The notes below the pieces were generated by a model that saw only the letters and a list, made by a program, of their open reading frames with translations, was not told where the DNA came from and searched no databases. Both the position numbers and the translations under genes were made by a program. This document shows, one piece after another, positions 34,201-46,200 of a stretch of DNA of 64,000 bases; within the stretch, counting starts at the first letter, position 1; every line of letters begins with the position of its first letter. The stretch is from Ryuthela nishihirai (lineage: Eukaryota > Arthropoda > Arachnida > Araneae > Heptathelidae), in contig JAWZYU010000028.1 of the NCBI GenBank assembly GCA_038380435.1, positions 23,234,201-23,298,200 of the forward strand. Direction: 5' to 3'.

Positions 34201-37200
34201 TACACATTTCCAGGGGATTCCTGAAGCATAAAAGGTTGAGAACCACTGATATATATGTTTTATTTTATTCCCATTGTTATACTATAACTATAGTTTTATC
34301 TATCTATTACAAGGGGTACGCCAGTTACATACACATTTCCAGGGGGTACGTGAAGCATAAAAGGTTGAGAACCACTGATATATATGTTTTATTTTATTTC
34401 CATTGTTATACTATAACTGTAGTTTTATCTATCTATTACAAGGGGTACGCCAGTTACATAGACATTTCCAGGGGGTACGTGAAGCATAAAAGGTTGAGAA
34501 CCACTGATATATATGTTTTATTTTATTCCCATTGTTATACTATAACTATAGTTTTATCTATCTATACAAGGGGTAAGCCAGTTACATACACATTTCCAGG
34601 GGTTACGTGAAACATAAAAGGTTGAGAACCACTGATATATATGTTTTATTTTATTCCCATTGTTATACTATAACTATAGTTTTATCTATCTATACAAGGG
34701 GTACGCCAGTTACATACACATTTCCAGGAGGTACGTGAAGCATAAAAGGTTGAGAACCACTGATATATATGTTTTATTTTATTCCCATTGTTATACTATA
34801 ACTATAGTTTTATCTATCTATTACAAGGGGTACGCCAGTTACATACACATTTCCAGGAGGTGCGTGAAGCATAAAATGTTGAGGACCTAGGTCCTAGACT
34901 ATACAGTAGTGTTTTTAAAACTGAACTCCTTTGAACTACAGACTAGAGTTTGTAACTGAACTCCCTAGAAACAACTAATGGAAACCGTGAGAGCCATTTC
35001 TTAAATGACAGGTAACCTTAATTTTTTCGTCGTAAGATTGATATTCGCATTTCCATCAATCCGTAAGGAAATAGACTTTAACATTTCTAAATGACCTCAC
35101 CCGTTTTAGCACTTACAGGCCCATTCACAGAATCATTCCAAAAACTAGTTTTCAGATTTCGCTGATATCGAAAACGTTCTCATAATTCGTAGAGCTGATA
35201 TCGATTTTTCACCATCTCAAAACTTCGTGTGATAAGAAAAATTTGCCTTTTTATATCGGACACTGAAGTTAATCAGATAAGCTAAAATATTGTACTATAT
35301 GTACCACTTCTATCTCAACTTAGGAGAGATTTTGCCTTTCAAATTTTTTCAGTTTAACTCTCATAATTCAAACTAAATAGTAGAAAGCCCGTCGAATGTC
35401 GACGGGCGAAAATTGCAAAGTAAAACTGAAAAGAAACTAAGAATTTTAGAACCTTAAAAAACTTGGGAATATTCCTTTATGCAAAAACATCAATTCATCA
35501 TGACTACGTTGGTCGTTAATGAAGTACAAAGGTTCCTTTTCCGAAAATATAAAAAGTGAAAGAAATTGTCTACTTCGAAGTTTCGTTTCTTTTACGTAAA
35601 AATGAAAAAGATTGTAAATGGATGAGAGCTGCTTCATGAGAGAAATAATTCTTATCGTGAATATGTTCCCCTTATAGTTGATATTAATTTAATGAAATGT
35701 ACTATGTAGAAGTGCTTATAGACAATAACAATAAGTAGCAATTGCACGTGAGCTAAGTATACGATCGAGATTTGTCGATAGCATCAATTATACTTATCAG
35801 TAGAGCATTGTATAAAAGACAGAATCCATGGGGGAGTTGGCTCCGTCGGTACTATGTTCTTGTTATGATGTATCCTGACTCGAAGAGGCGGGGGTGCCTC
35901 AGTTGGTAACGCGTCAGGCTCGTAATCTGTATTTCCAAGGTTCGAGTCCCAGCTGGGTCAGCGTTGAGATTTATCTCCGCAAAATTACCCGCCCTGCCCC
36001 CGGTCAGTAGGGGACACCAATAGGCTTGGAAAGGCCGCCGTCCGTCGGATGGGACGTTAAACCTCCGTGTGCTGGAGAGCTATACCCTGTGCACGTTAAA
36101 TAACAGGCTGGATGGCCTTGACAGGAGGCTACCATCTGTCTCTTAACAGCTATTCTAGTGGGTCCCCTCCCCCAACTTTCTCTGAGCTTTCGGGGTCCTT
36201 GTGACCTGGCCATTTAGCCTATGGTGTGCAAAAAAGTGCCGCTCAGAAGTAAAACAATCCAACCCAAAAATCCTGACTCGAGTCGAAACTGTGTCTGTTG
36301 AGAATTTTCCCTGTTAACCCCAGTTTTGCCCTCGGCCAGAAATGGGACATTGCTGGGCTTGAAAAGGGCACTGTTCTTCGAATGAAATGTTAAGCCGTGA
36401 CCCCTGATAAGCTATACCTTGTATACCATAAAGAACGTGCTGAATGATCTTGACGGGAGTCTTCTAAGAGATTCCCCTGGATCCCCTTTCCAAACCTTCT
36501 CTAAGTCCTTTTGGCCTGGCCATTAAGTCCATTGGATGCGCAAAAGTGACGCTCAGTGGTAAAACAGCACAATTCAACTTAAAAATCCATGAAGTATTTG
36601 GGGAGATAATAACAAAAATCTTGAAGTATTTGAAGTAATAGGTACAAAAGAGAGTATATAAGGTTGTGTTTACAGGAGAGTGAGGATTATCAGAGAAAAT
36701 ATCAATGCAGGCATTGTGTGGACTGGAACCTATTAACAGCAAGTCCATTGCATGCCCAACCAGCTGATTATTCGCTGTCCACTGTTTTAAGATTCTTTAT
36801 TGCGTTTTTTATATTACTATAAAATAAAATGAAAGCCAATCTACAGGATTTCGAATTCCTAGAACTGATCATTATTTAGAGATAAGACTTTAACAAATGA
36901 TGCAATCGGAATTTTCAGGAACCTAAAACTCTGCTAAAAATGATTAAAGAAGATTCAAGTGAAAAGTTAGCAAAAAAATGGAGTTTTGGCGAGAATAGAA
37001 TATGATCCTGATAACATGTGAAGTTCCCATCAAAACGCCTTTATTCTGTTAATCACATATTCCAAGTTCTGGGGCGGGGGTGCTCAGTCGGTAGCGCGCC
37101 AGGCTCATAATCTGTAGTTCCCAGGTTCGAGTCCCAGCTGGGTCAGCGTTGAGATTTATCTCCGCAAAATTCCCCGCCCTGCCCACGGTCAGTAGGGGAC

Positions 37201-40200
37201 ACCGATGGGCTTGGAAAGGCCGCCGTCCGTCGGATAGGACGTTAAGCCGTGGTCCCGTGTGTGGGAGAGCCATACCCTGTGCACGTTAAAGAACACTCTG
37301 GATGGCCTTGACGGGAGTCTACCATCTGTCTCCCAACAGCTGTTTCAGTGGGTCCCCTCTCCCAACCTTCTCTGAGCCTTCGGGGTTCATGTGACCTGGC
37401 CATTTAAGCCCATGGTGTGCAAAAAAGTGCCGCTCAGAGGTAAGACAACCCAAAAAATTCCAATTTCTACAAAACTATGCCTGAAAGATACTATAATGAG
37501 AGTTAAGTTCGTTCGTCTGACTTTTATAAATATATTCAACATGTTATCAATGCAATTTCAGTGCAAGAAATTACTTGCAAAAGAAACAAAATGATTTCGC
37601 AATCCCTATAAACATTCATTAAAACATTACAAACGGCAAATGAAATGTTAAATGTAATAATCGGATTTTTAGCAAAGTTTAATGTTGGAAAAGGACACCG
37701 AAATAAAAGGAGGGCTAAAAATTATATTCTTTCCAGTTCTCGACGCAACTTGAAAACTGATCCAGGAAGTAAAGTGTTTCTTCAATACAGAAAAACAAGA
37801 AATTAACGAAAAACTTTAGTTCCAGTGTTGCTCTTTCATATAAAGTGAATGAGAAAATCTCAAAATATTCTTTCATTTGTGTTGCAGATTTAGGGGAAGA
37901 TACTGTCACTATCGATGTCCAGGTGCTGCACGTTGGAGCGGTGCACCCGAAATCTCTGAAACCATTGGACATTACCAGTTACGTGGGTCACATGCAGCAC
38001 CTCGTGTTCAACAGGAAACATTATCTAGAAATGGCCCACAGTGGACAGATCGCCACATATCAGGTATGATGAATTTCACGATGCCAGTCTCTGACGAAGA
38101 AATGTCATAACTTTAAATTTAGCGATCTTTTTCAAGGTTTTCCCCCTTCTTCAAAACACGAAGGTTGCCAGATCACTACTCTCCAAAAAAATCGTTGCCA
38201 GATATTTTTTCTGAATTCTGTAATCAACCATAGCGTTTGGATACTTTTTTGAGCGACTGTACCATAATTTTATGCACTTTATTTCTAAACTTTCACTTAT
38301 ATTTTGTGTTATATATATATACAGTGTCTATCACTGAAATTTCACTACCTACATATAAATTTGTTATAGTAAGTGACTCATTTTCACTAGTGGACAATGT
38401 ACAATCGCTCAAAAAAATATCCGAACACTATAGTTGGTTACCCTATTCAGAAAAAGATATCTGGCAACGATTTTTTTAGAAATTAGTGATCTGTGACACG
38501 AAGGTTGCCAGATCACTAATTTCGGAAAAAAAACGTTGCCAGATATTTTTTCTGAGTTCTGTAATCAACCATAGTGTTCGGATATTTTTTAATATATATA
38601 TAATGCGTATGAATATATAATGCAATGAATATGGAGCGTGCGCAGTTACCGTTCACAGCAAACTGGAGCGGTTGTGGTTAATGTTCACAGCCCATTGGAT
38701 CGTGTGAGCTCACAAAAACCTGGATCGTGTGGGCTCACTCACCGAAATATTGAGCGTGTGTAGTTACCGTTCACAGCAAACTGGAGCGTGTGCAGTAACT
38801 GCACACGCTCCAGTTTGCTGTGAACGGTAACTGGAGTTGCTGTACACGCTCCAGATATTTTTCTGTACACGCTGTTATCTGTACACGCTACAGTTGCTGT
38901 ACACGCTCCAGATATTTTTCCTGAATTCTGTAATCACGTGACACGAAGGTTGCCAGATAACTAATTTAAAAAAAAATCGTTGCGAGATATTTTTTCTGAA
39001 TTCTGTAATCAACCCCATAGTGTTCGGATACTTTTTTGAGCGACTGTATATAGGTTCTAATCAGACAATTTTCTAATAGGTTCTATTTCAAACTAAGTCA
39101 TTTTTTGGGGAGGGGGATCAAACTAGTTTACGAATTTTTAAAGAACAAAAGTTTCAGGAGAAATATTGATTAAAGATCAATATTTCTAGCAAATATATCC
39201 CTCAAGGCCAACCAGAGTGTTTTTAAAGTTTATAACTACTTAATGACAAATGAAGAAACCTCAACTCTCTTACATATAGCCTCCAAAATTTGAGCCTTAG
39301 ATGAAAAGTATGACTCCTTTAACCTACTGAGATCCCTTGTGCTTCGTTCGTTCCATCAGCATAAACAGTTTGATCCAAAGGTATTAACTGCCTCGAATCA
39401 TTTCTCTTCAAAATGAAATTAATATAATCTTCCTAAAGCCTTTTTAAATTTTTAGAAGTGCTTCGTTTAACTTCCCCCTTTTCAGAAACAAGACGCAGTG
39501 AAAAAAGTTAATTTGAATTTTTTCTGGGATCATTAAATTGAATCAGCTACTCTCATAACAGATAATTATATTAATCTATAAAAATACGAGAATACCGCAA
39601 AAAATCTGAAGTTTGGCAGAGCACACTTTCAGTGATTTTTTTCTTTAATTCCAAGCCTTTTTTGTGTCTCCCGAATCAGAAACCGTAAAGAAATCACCGA
39701 ATGCAGAGGTGATTTCAGAATAAAAGCATAACATTCAATTTCCCTAAACTTTCTTTTGGGGATAACTGCTTATCCATGCAAAAATCTCCACCAAACGGCT
39801 TAGGGATTTTTTTTTTTTCGATTATTATTTTTTCCACAGATCGATACGAACAGTTAAATTTGCCTTATTATTGGATTGAGTGCTTCAAAGTTCATTAGCA
39901 AGTTAATTAATTACTTCATTCGTCTTTTGTTTCATCATTTGTCGGAGCTAAATCTTCATTACACCTTTTTTTTTCGCTTCGGTTTCAAATGAAACGTAGA
40001 AGATAAATGTTAAGATATAATATATATGTAAGAACGAGTTTTTCGAATGACGTGTTTAAAATAATTTTTCTTTCTCAATGAATTAAAGTGTTAATGCTCC
40101 TAATCATTCATCCAAATTCCCTTGTCCAAGGCTCGGGGCTGCCGAAATCAGAGGCCACGATATTTCATTTTTTGTAGTGACAACATGTCATTTGGCTTCA

Positions 40201-43200
40201 TTACAGTTGATGTCGATTTTCCAAACTAATTGAGAAAAATCTTACTTCGGTTAAGCAAATATCTTGAAAGAATAACAGAGAGTTATTTTCCCTTTTATGA
40301 TTGAATCAAAAAATAAGCATAAACTTAATTCGTTTCACTGCTTTTAAAAGTAAATCAATTGCCTTAATAAATATTTAACGCAAAAAAATCGATTAACTGA
40401 ATAAAAAAAGAAATAACCTCTGGCGAATATGTAAATGATGAAGTACGTCATTTACCAAAATTATCATTTCGTAATTGTAAAAATCGAACTGATTCGGAAA
40501 GTGTGAAGAAATATTTTAACAATACCTGTCAAATTCAAAAGAAAAATATTTATCTCTTAAAACAAAAATAGCTGCGTTGTCTCACTCTCCTTGATATAAG
40601 AGCGAAAAATCTGCTGTCAACGCAAAAATTTCAAACTCTTGACCATTCACTCTACCGTTGGCCCAGGGGGCAGGGGTGGCTCAGTCGGTAGCGCGCCAGG
40701 CTCGTAATCTGCAGTTCCCAGGTTTGAGTCCCAGCTGGGTCAGCGTTGAGATTTATCTCCGCAAAATTCCCCGCCCTGCCCACGGTCAGTAGGGGACACC
40801 GATGGGCTTGAAAAGGCCGCTGTCAGTCGGATGGGACGTTAAGCCGTGGTCCCGTGTGCGGGAGACACATACCCTGTGCACGTTAAAGAACACGCTGGAT
40901 GGCCCTGACGGGAGGCTACCATCTGTCTCCCAACAGCTGTTCCAGTGGGTCCCCTCCCCCAACCTTCTCTGAGCCCTCGGGGTCCTTGTGACTTGGCCAT
41001 TTAGCCCATGGTGTGCAAAAAATGTGCCGTTCAGAGGTAAAACAACCCAACCCAATTGACTCTCGTAGTTAAGAGTACTAAATGACGATTGGACAAGAAA
41101 CTCTTTGAGTAGTAACTGCCTCTCCATTCTGTATGTGAAACAGAATCTGTCACATTTGAATCTCTCTCGGACTGAGATGGTTAAGAGCAAGTTCATCTTC
41201 CTTCTCATGGCCAAGCTGTTAAAAAGGAATTTTTAATTACTTGGATTTTAAAGCATCGGCATCTGAGTTATGAATTATTGCGATAAATATTGTTAACCAA
41301 CTTATCATTTTTGAGTCCATTTTCGTTAACTTTATGAAACGTGAAAATATTAGGAATAAAATAGCTAATGCACTTTGAATGGAAATTAAACTTGAATTTT
41401 TCTGGTGAAATTTTGTAACACAACTGCTGTGCTGATGGGCGAAAACGATCGCATAATCATTTTATTTCACAATCGTCAGCTGACTTATATATTTTGTTGT
41501 TGGGTTGGGTTGTTTTACCTCTGAGCGGCACTTTTTTGCACACCATGGGCTATATGGCCAGGTCACATGGACCCCGAAGGCTCAGAGAAGGTTGGGGGAG
41601 GGGACCCACTGTAACAGCTGTTGGGAGACAGATGGTAGCCTCCCGTCAAGGCCATCAAGCGTGTTCTTTAACGTGCACAGGGTATGGCTCTCCCGCACAC
41701 GGGGCCACGGCTTAACGTCCCATCCGACGGACGGCGGCCTTTCCAAGCCCATCGGTGTCCCCTACTGACCGTGGGCAGGACGGGGAATTTTGCGGAGATA
41801 AATCTCAACGCTGACCCAGCTGGGACTCGAACCTGGGAACTACAGATTACGAGCCTGGCGCGCTACCGACTGAGCCACCCCCGCCCCATATTTTGTTGTT
41901 GAGTAGGAGAATATTAGTAGGAAGGGAGCTTGTGTAGGAAGTCCAACATACCCTAACTGTTGAGCTAAGGTATTCGATATAGCTGTGCGATCATTCATAG
42001 CCATGCGCACGAGATGTCTGTCCTCTCGTTTGTTTGTTTGACAGGGCCATTGAGATCCCTCACGTCGGTGAGTTCGTTCCTCCTCTACCCACTGACGTCA
42101 TATTCTCCTCACTGTGACAACATTCCATCCAACACGAGCACCGATGTCTCGGTACGATAGGGGCGGGGGTAGCTCAGTCGGTAGCGCGCCAGGCTCGTAA
42201 TCTGTAGTTCCCAGGTTCGACTCCCAGCTGGGTCAGCGTTGAGATTTATCTCCGCAAAATTCCCCGCCCTGCCCACGGTCAGTAGGGGACACCGATAGGC
42301 TTGGAAAGGCCGTCGTCCGTCGGATGGGACGTTAAGCCGTGGCCCCGTGTGTGGGAGAGCCATACCCTGTGCACGTTAAAGAACACGCTGGATGGCCTTG
42401 ACGGGAGGCTACCATCTGTCTCCAACCTTCTCTGAGCCTTCGGGGTCCATGTGACCTGGCCATTTAGCCCATGGTGTGCAAAAAAGTGCCGCTCAGAGGT
42501 AAAACAACCTAACCCAACTCGGTACGATAATCCGCATTCCTCTAATCCTACAATTCTCCCTCGATCAAAGTTTGAAACCTGGTCTTATGGATGCCGTGTT
42601 CTTCGACGGGGCATACTTGATCCTTTAGTGTGCAAGAACTGCGAGCAAACACAATTCCAGTGCTTTACACCGGCTCTTTGTAATCTCTTCTTATACCACT
42701 TCCAGGGAGCGTTATTGTCACACATGATGTGCGCATGTGCTGTGCTTTGAATCATTTACATGTTCTCTCATGGGTACTACCCATCTTACATATTTCGGGA
42801 CAATCTGATGAGTTCTTCCTGGTGCTGCACTTTTAATGGCCAGCAGTGTATTTATTCCGGTCGGCTGGGTTGGGTTGTTTTACCTCTGAGCGGCACTTTT
42901 TTGCACACCATGGGCTAAATGGCCAGGTCACATGGACCCCGAAGGCTCAGAGAAGGTTGGGGGAGGGGACCCACTGGAACAGCTGTTGGGAGACAGATGG
43001 TAGCCTCCCGTCAAAGCCATCCAGCGTGTTCTTTAACGTGCACAGGGTATGACTCTCCCGCACACGGGGCCACGGCTTAACGTCCCATCCGACGGACGGC
43101 GGCCTTTCCAAGCCCATCGGTGTCCCCTACTGACCGTGGGCAAGGCGGGAAATTTTGCAGAGATAAATCTCAACGCTGACCCAGCTGGGACTCGAACCTG

Positions 43201-46200
43201 GGAACTACAGATTACGAGCCTGGCGCGCTACCGACTGAGCCATCCCCGTCCCTATTCCGGTCGGCATGGGAGAAAGATTTTGAATGCTAGCAGCATATTT
43301 CGGGAAAAGTTCCGTTTAGACGACCACCACCAGAGTAGTAAAGAGTTAAGACAGGCACAGATAACCTTGCAATATCTTTGAAGGACTAAGATGGGATCCA
43401 TAAGAATTCACTATCTGTTCTACTTAAGTGAAGGTTTGTTCATTACAGATCTTCTCTGTTATTCTCCTCTAAATAATTGAAACTATCAGTTTAGAACTGT
43501 TTAAGATAGAACTGATCAGCCGGACTTGAATATAAAAACAGTTTTACCATAGCAAATTTCGTCTTAACTCTATTTCAAAAATAGCAACAAATGTTATTTC
43601 TTGTTTGTTGAGAAGAATATTGATTACAAATCGGGAGATATATATAATGCATATGAATATATAATGCAATGAATATGGAGCGTGTGCAGTTACCGTTCAC
43701 AGCAAACTGGAGCGGTTGCGGTTAATGTTCACAGCACATTGGATCGTGTGAGCTCACAAAAACCTGGATCGTGTGGGCTCACTCACGGAAATATTGAGCG
43801 TGTGCAGTTACCGTTCACAGCAAACTGGAGTGGTTAATGTTCACAGCACATTGGATCGTGTGAGTTCACAAAAACCTGGATCGTGTGAGTTCACAAAAAC
43901 CTGGATCGTGTGGGCTCACTCACGGAAATATTGAGCGTGTGCAGTTACCGTTCACAGCAAACTGGAGCGATTGCGGTTAATGTTCACAGCACATTGGATC
44001 GTGTGATCTCACAAACACCTGGATCGTGTGGGCTCACTCACGGAAATATTGAGCGTGTGCAGTTACCGTTCACAGCAAACTGGAGTGGTTAATGTTCACA
44101 GCACATTGGATGGTGTGAGCTCACAAAAACCTGGATCGTGTGGGCTCACTCACGGAAATATTGAGCGTGTGCAGTTACCGTTCACAGCAAACTGGAGTGG
44201 TTAATGTTCACAGCACATTGGATCGTGTGAGCTCACAAAAACCTGGATCGTGTGGACTCACTCACGGAAATATTGAGCGTGTGCAGTTACCGTTCACAGC
44301 AAACTGGAGCGGTTGCGGTTAATGTTCACAGCACATTGGATCGTGTGAGCTCACAAACACCTGGATCGTGTGGGCTCACTCACGGAAATATTGAGCGTGT
44401 GCAGTTACCGTTCACAGCAAACTGGAGCGTGTGAAGTAACTGCACACGCTCCAGTTTGCTGTGAACGGTAGCTGGAGCGTGTACAGTTGCTGTACACTCT
44501 TCAGATATTTTTCCTGAATTCTGTAATCAATTATAGTGTATGGATTTTTTTTTCCAGAATAATTCACAGTATCGGAGACATTTCGCTCCTTCGTAACTCG
44601 AAATTAGGGATTCGTCATCATTTATCGCCTTTAGTTAAAAAATCCTCAAATTATTCGAAACAAAAATTGTCTTGATGAAAATGTTATCAAGGCAGAATTG
44701 CCCGTGGCTTTATTCACCTATCAAAGGAGGAGTAATGCGCAGTATCAATAGATATGCTTTATTATCGCACAACAAGGTTGTAAATGATAAACATCAAAAT
44801 TAGAGGTGGGGGGGAAAGACATTTCTTTTTCCTGGCCTCTTTCTTCGCTTTATCAGCTTTCAACCATTTCTTGAAACAAAACGTTACATACCATTCACAA
44901 TGCTCAATCGGCCATGACTACAGAAGCCCAATCAGACTGTGTAAGTTAGCCCTCTAATACTGAACTAAAGCGATTGCATTTGAATACCACAGGCCATTTC
45001 TGGCAAAATACTATTTGACATCGTTTTAACCAACTTAGTTTAAATCTCATCAACAGCCCTAATTGAAGTCCAATCCTTAGGGCTACCCCTTCCTTAGGTT
45101 CAGACCCAATTTCTAGCTTCTCGTTCCTTAGGTTCGGACCCAATTTCTAGCTTTTCGTTCTTTACGTTCAGACCCAATTTCTAGCTTCTCGTTCCTTAGG
45201 TTCAGACCCAATTTCTAGCTTCTCGTTCCTTAGGTTCAGACCCAATTTCTAGCTTCTCGTTCCTTAGGTTTACCCCTTTTTACTAATCCTTTTAGGCACA
45301 TTGTTTATAACTCTGTTCCTAATCGGTAGCTCTGCATGAAAACAACGACTCAGTACTACCGTCCAACTCGTAATCTCTCTCTATACAATATGTTCCTCAA
45401 AGATGATTGCCGACTCCCTCATCCAACATTGCATTACTTACATATCAACCCATATAATGGCCAAGATACTAAGTTGGCATCTAGAATCAAAACATCAAGT
45501 TTCCTATTATCTTTTTTTTACAAAGGATCTACGTTCCACTACCACAGAAACTCTACAAAGAATAAACTATTATTTAACTTCATTTAGTTCGTAAGTGCTT
45601 TCGAGTTCGAAGTTGTCTGTAAGTTTTACAGACAACTTCAGATTATTTTGAATTCTTTTAAGAAAGGAGATATTTCTCTTGTGCTAAGTAACTTCAATGC
45701 TACTGATTATAGTTACTAACTTCCCAAAGGTCAGAGTTAGATTACTAACTCTGACCTTTGGGCAAGGGTGTTAGGTCCATTTGACATTGGTAGTTCTAAT
45801 GGCAATGGGGAAGGTCTTCTACAGGTAAGTAAACTTAATGGTTTGCGAATAATTAACCATACTACAAATACCGGGACATTTATAAATACACATGGGGTTC
45901 ACCTGATGGGTTGCACAGGAATATGATAGATTATATTTTAATTAACAGCAAATGGGCCAGTTCAATTAAAAATATCAGATCACACAGGAGAGCTGAAATT
46001 GGGTCTGACCATTACCTGGTCAAAAGTGTCTTACAACTGAAGCCTAGGAAATGTGGTAAGGTTAAAAGAATTACTTTTAACATTGAAGGTCTGAAAGATG
46101 CAGATATCGCCAAGCATACCAAGATAGGATACTTAGTCATTATGACAATCGTGGTTTGCTTACGGCTGAAGTTAAGAAAGAATCGGAGCGGTTTAAACAG

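Larger units (their letters stand above)
28680..34892. mobile_element. hAT-like element made of 128-bp repeats
   Basis: The left end, AGGGGTTCTAAACGTGGGGT, and the right end, read inverted (TAGGTCCTCAACATTTTATG), share the GGTTCTCAAC-type terminus of hAT transposons. The direct repeat CCTAGACTA flanks them at 28672-28680 and 34893-34901; 8 bp of it would be a hAT-length duplication, so the exact border is uncertain by a base or two. The interior is almost wholly a tandem array and no transposase is visible. The satellite therefore seems to have arrived in, or expanded inside, a non-autonomous transposon. Confidence 0.75.
24321..37887 (+). other. Neurexin intron 5
   Basis: 13,567 bp, phase 1. 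It holds a hAT MITE (24462), SINE-A (25252, 26051, 27792, 35884, 37071, plus an old copy around 35828-36580), a mariner-like remnant (25581-26460), MITE-P (26946), a tRNA-like element (27223) and the satellite element (28680-34892). Nothing is recognised in 24861-25240, 26461-26945, 27300-27780 (apart from a small hairpin at 27497-27535), 28192-28671, 34902-35827, 36581-37058 and 37469-37887. Confidence 0.85.

Noticed and set aside
28765..34884. Regular repeats considered as a CRISPR array
   Set aside because: Units are contiguous 128-bp satellites without unique spacers, in an animal intron. The same holds for the 118-bp, 34-bp and 20-bp arrays.
28746..34890. Dozens of 68-131 codon frames with YNYSFIYLYKGYASYIHIS-like repeats
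   Set aside because: They are the translated 128-bp satellite. 128 is not a multiple of three, so the frames cannot chain into a protein except where 1-bp insertions occur.
41901..42750. 42451-42750 plus-strand frame of 99 codons
   Set aside because: It crosses the SINE-A tail into the Tc1 remnant. The real coding trace is on the minus strand.
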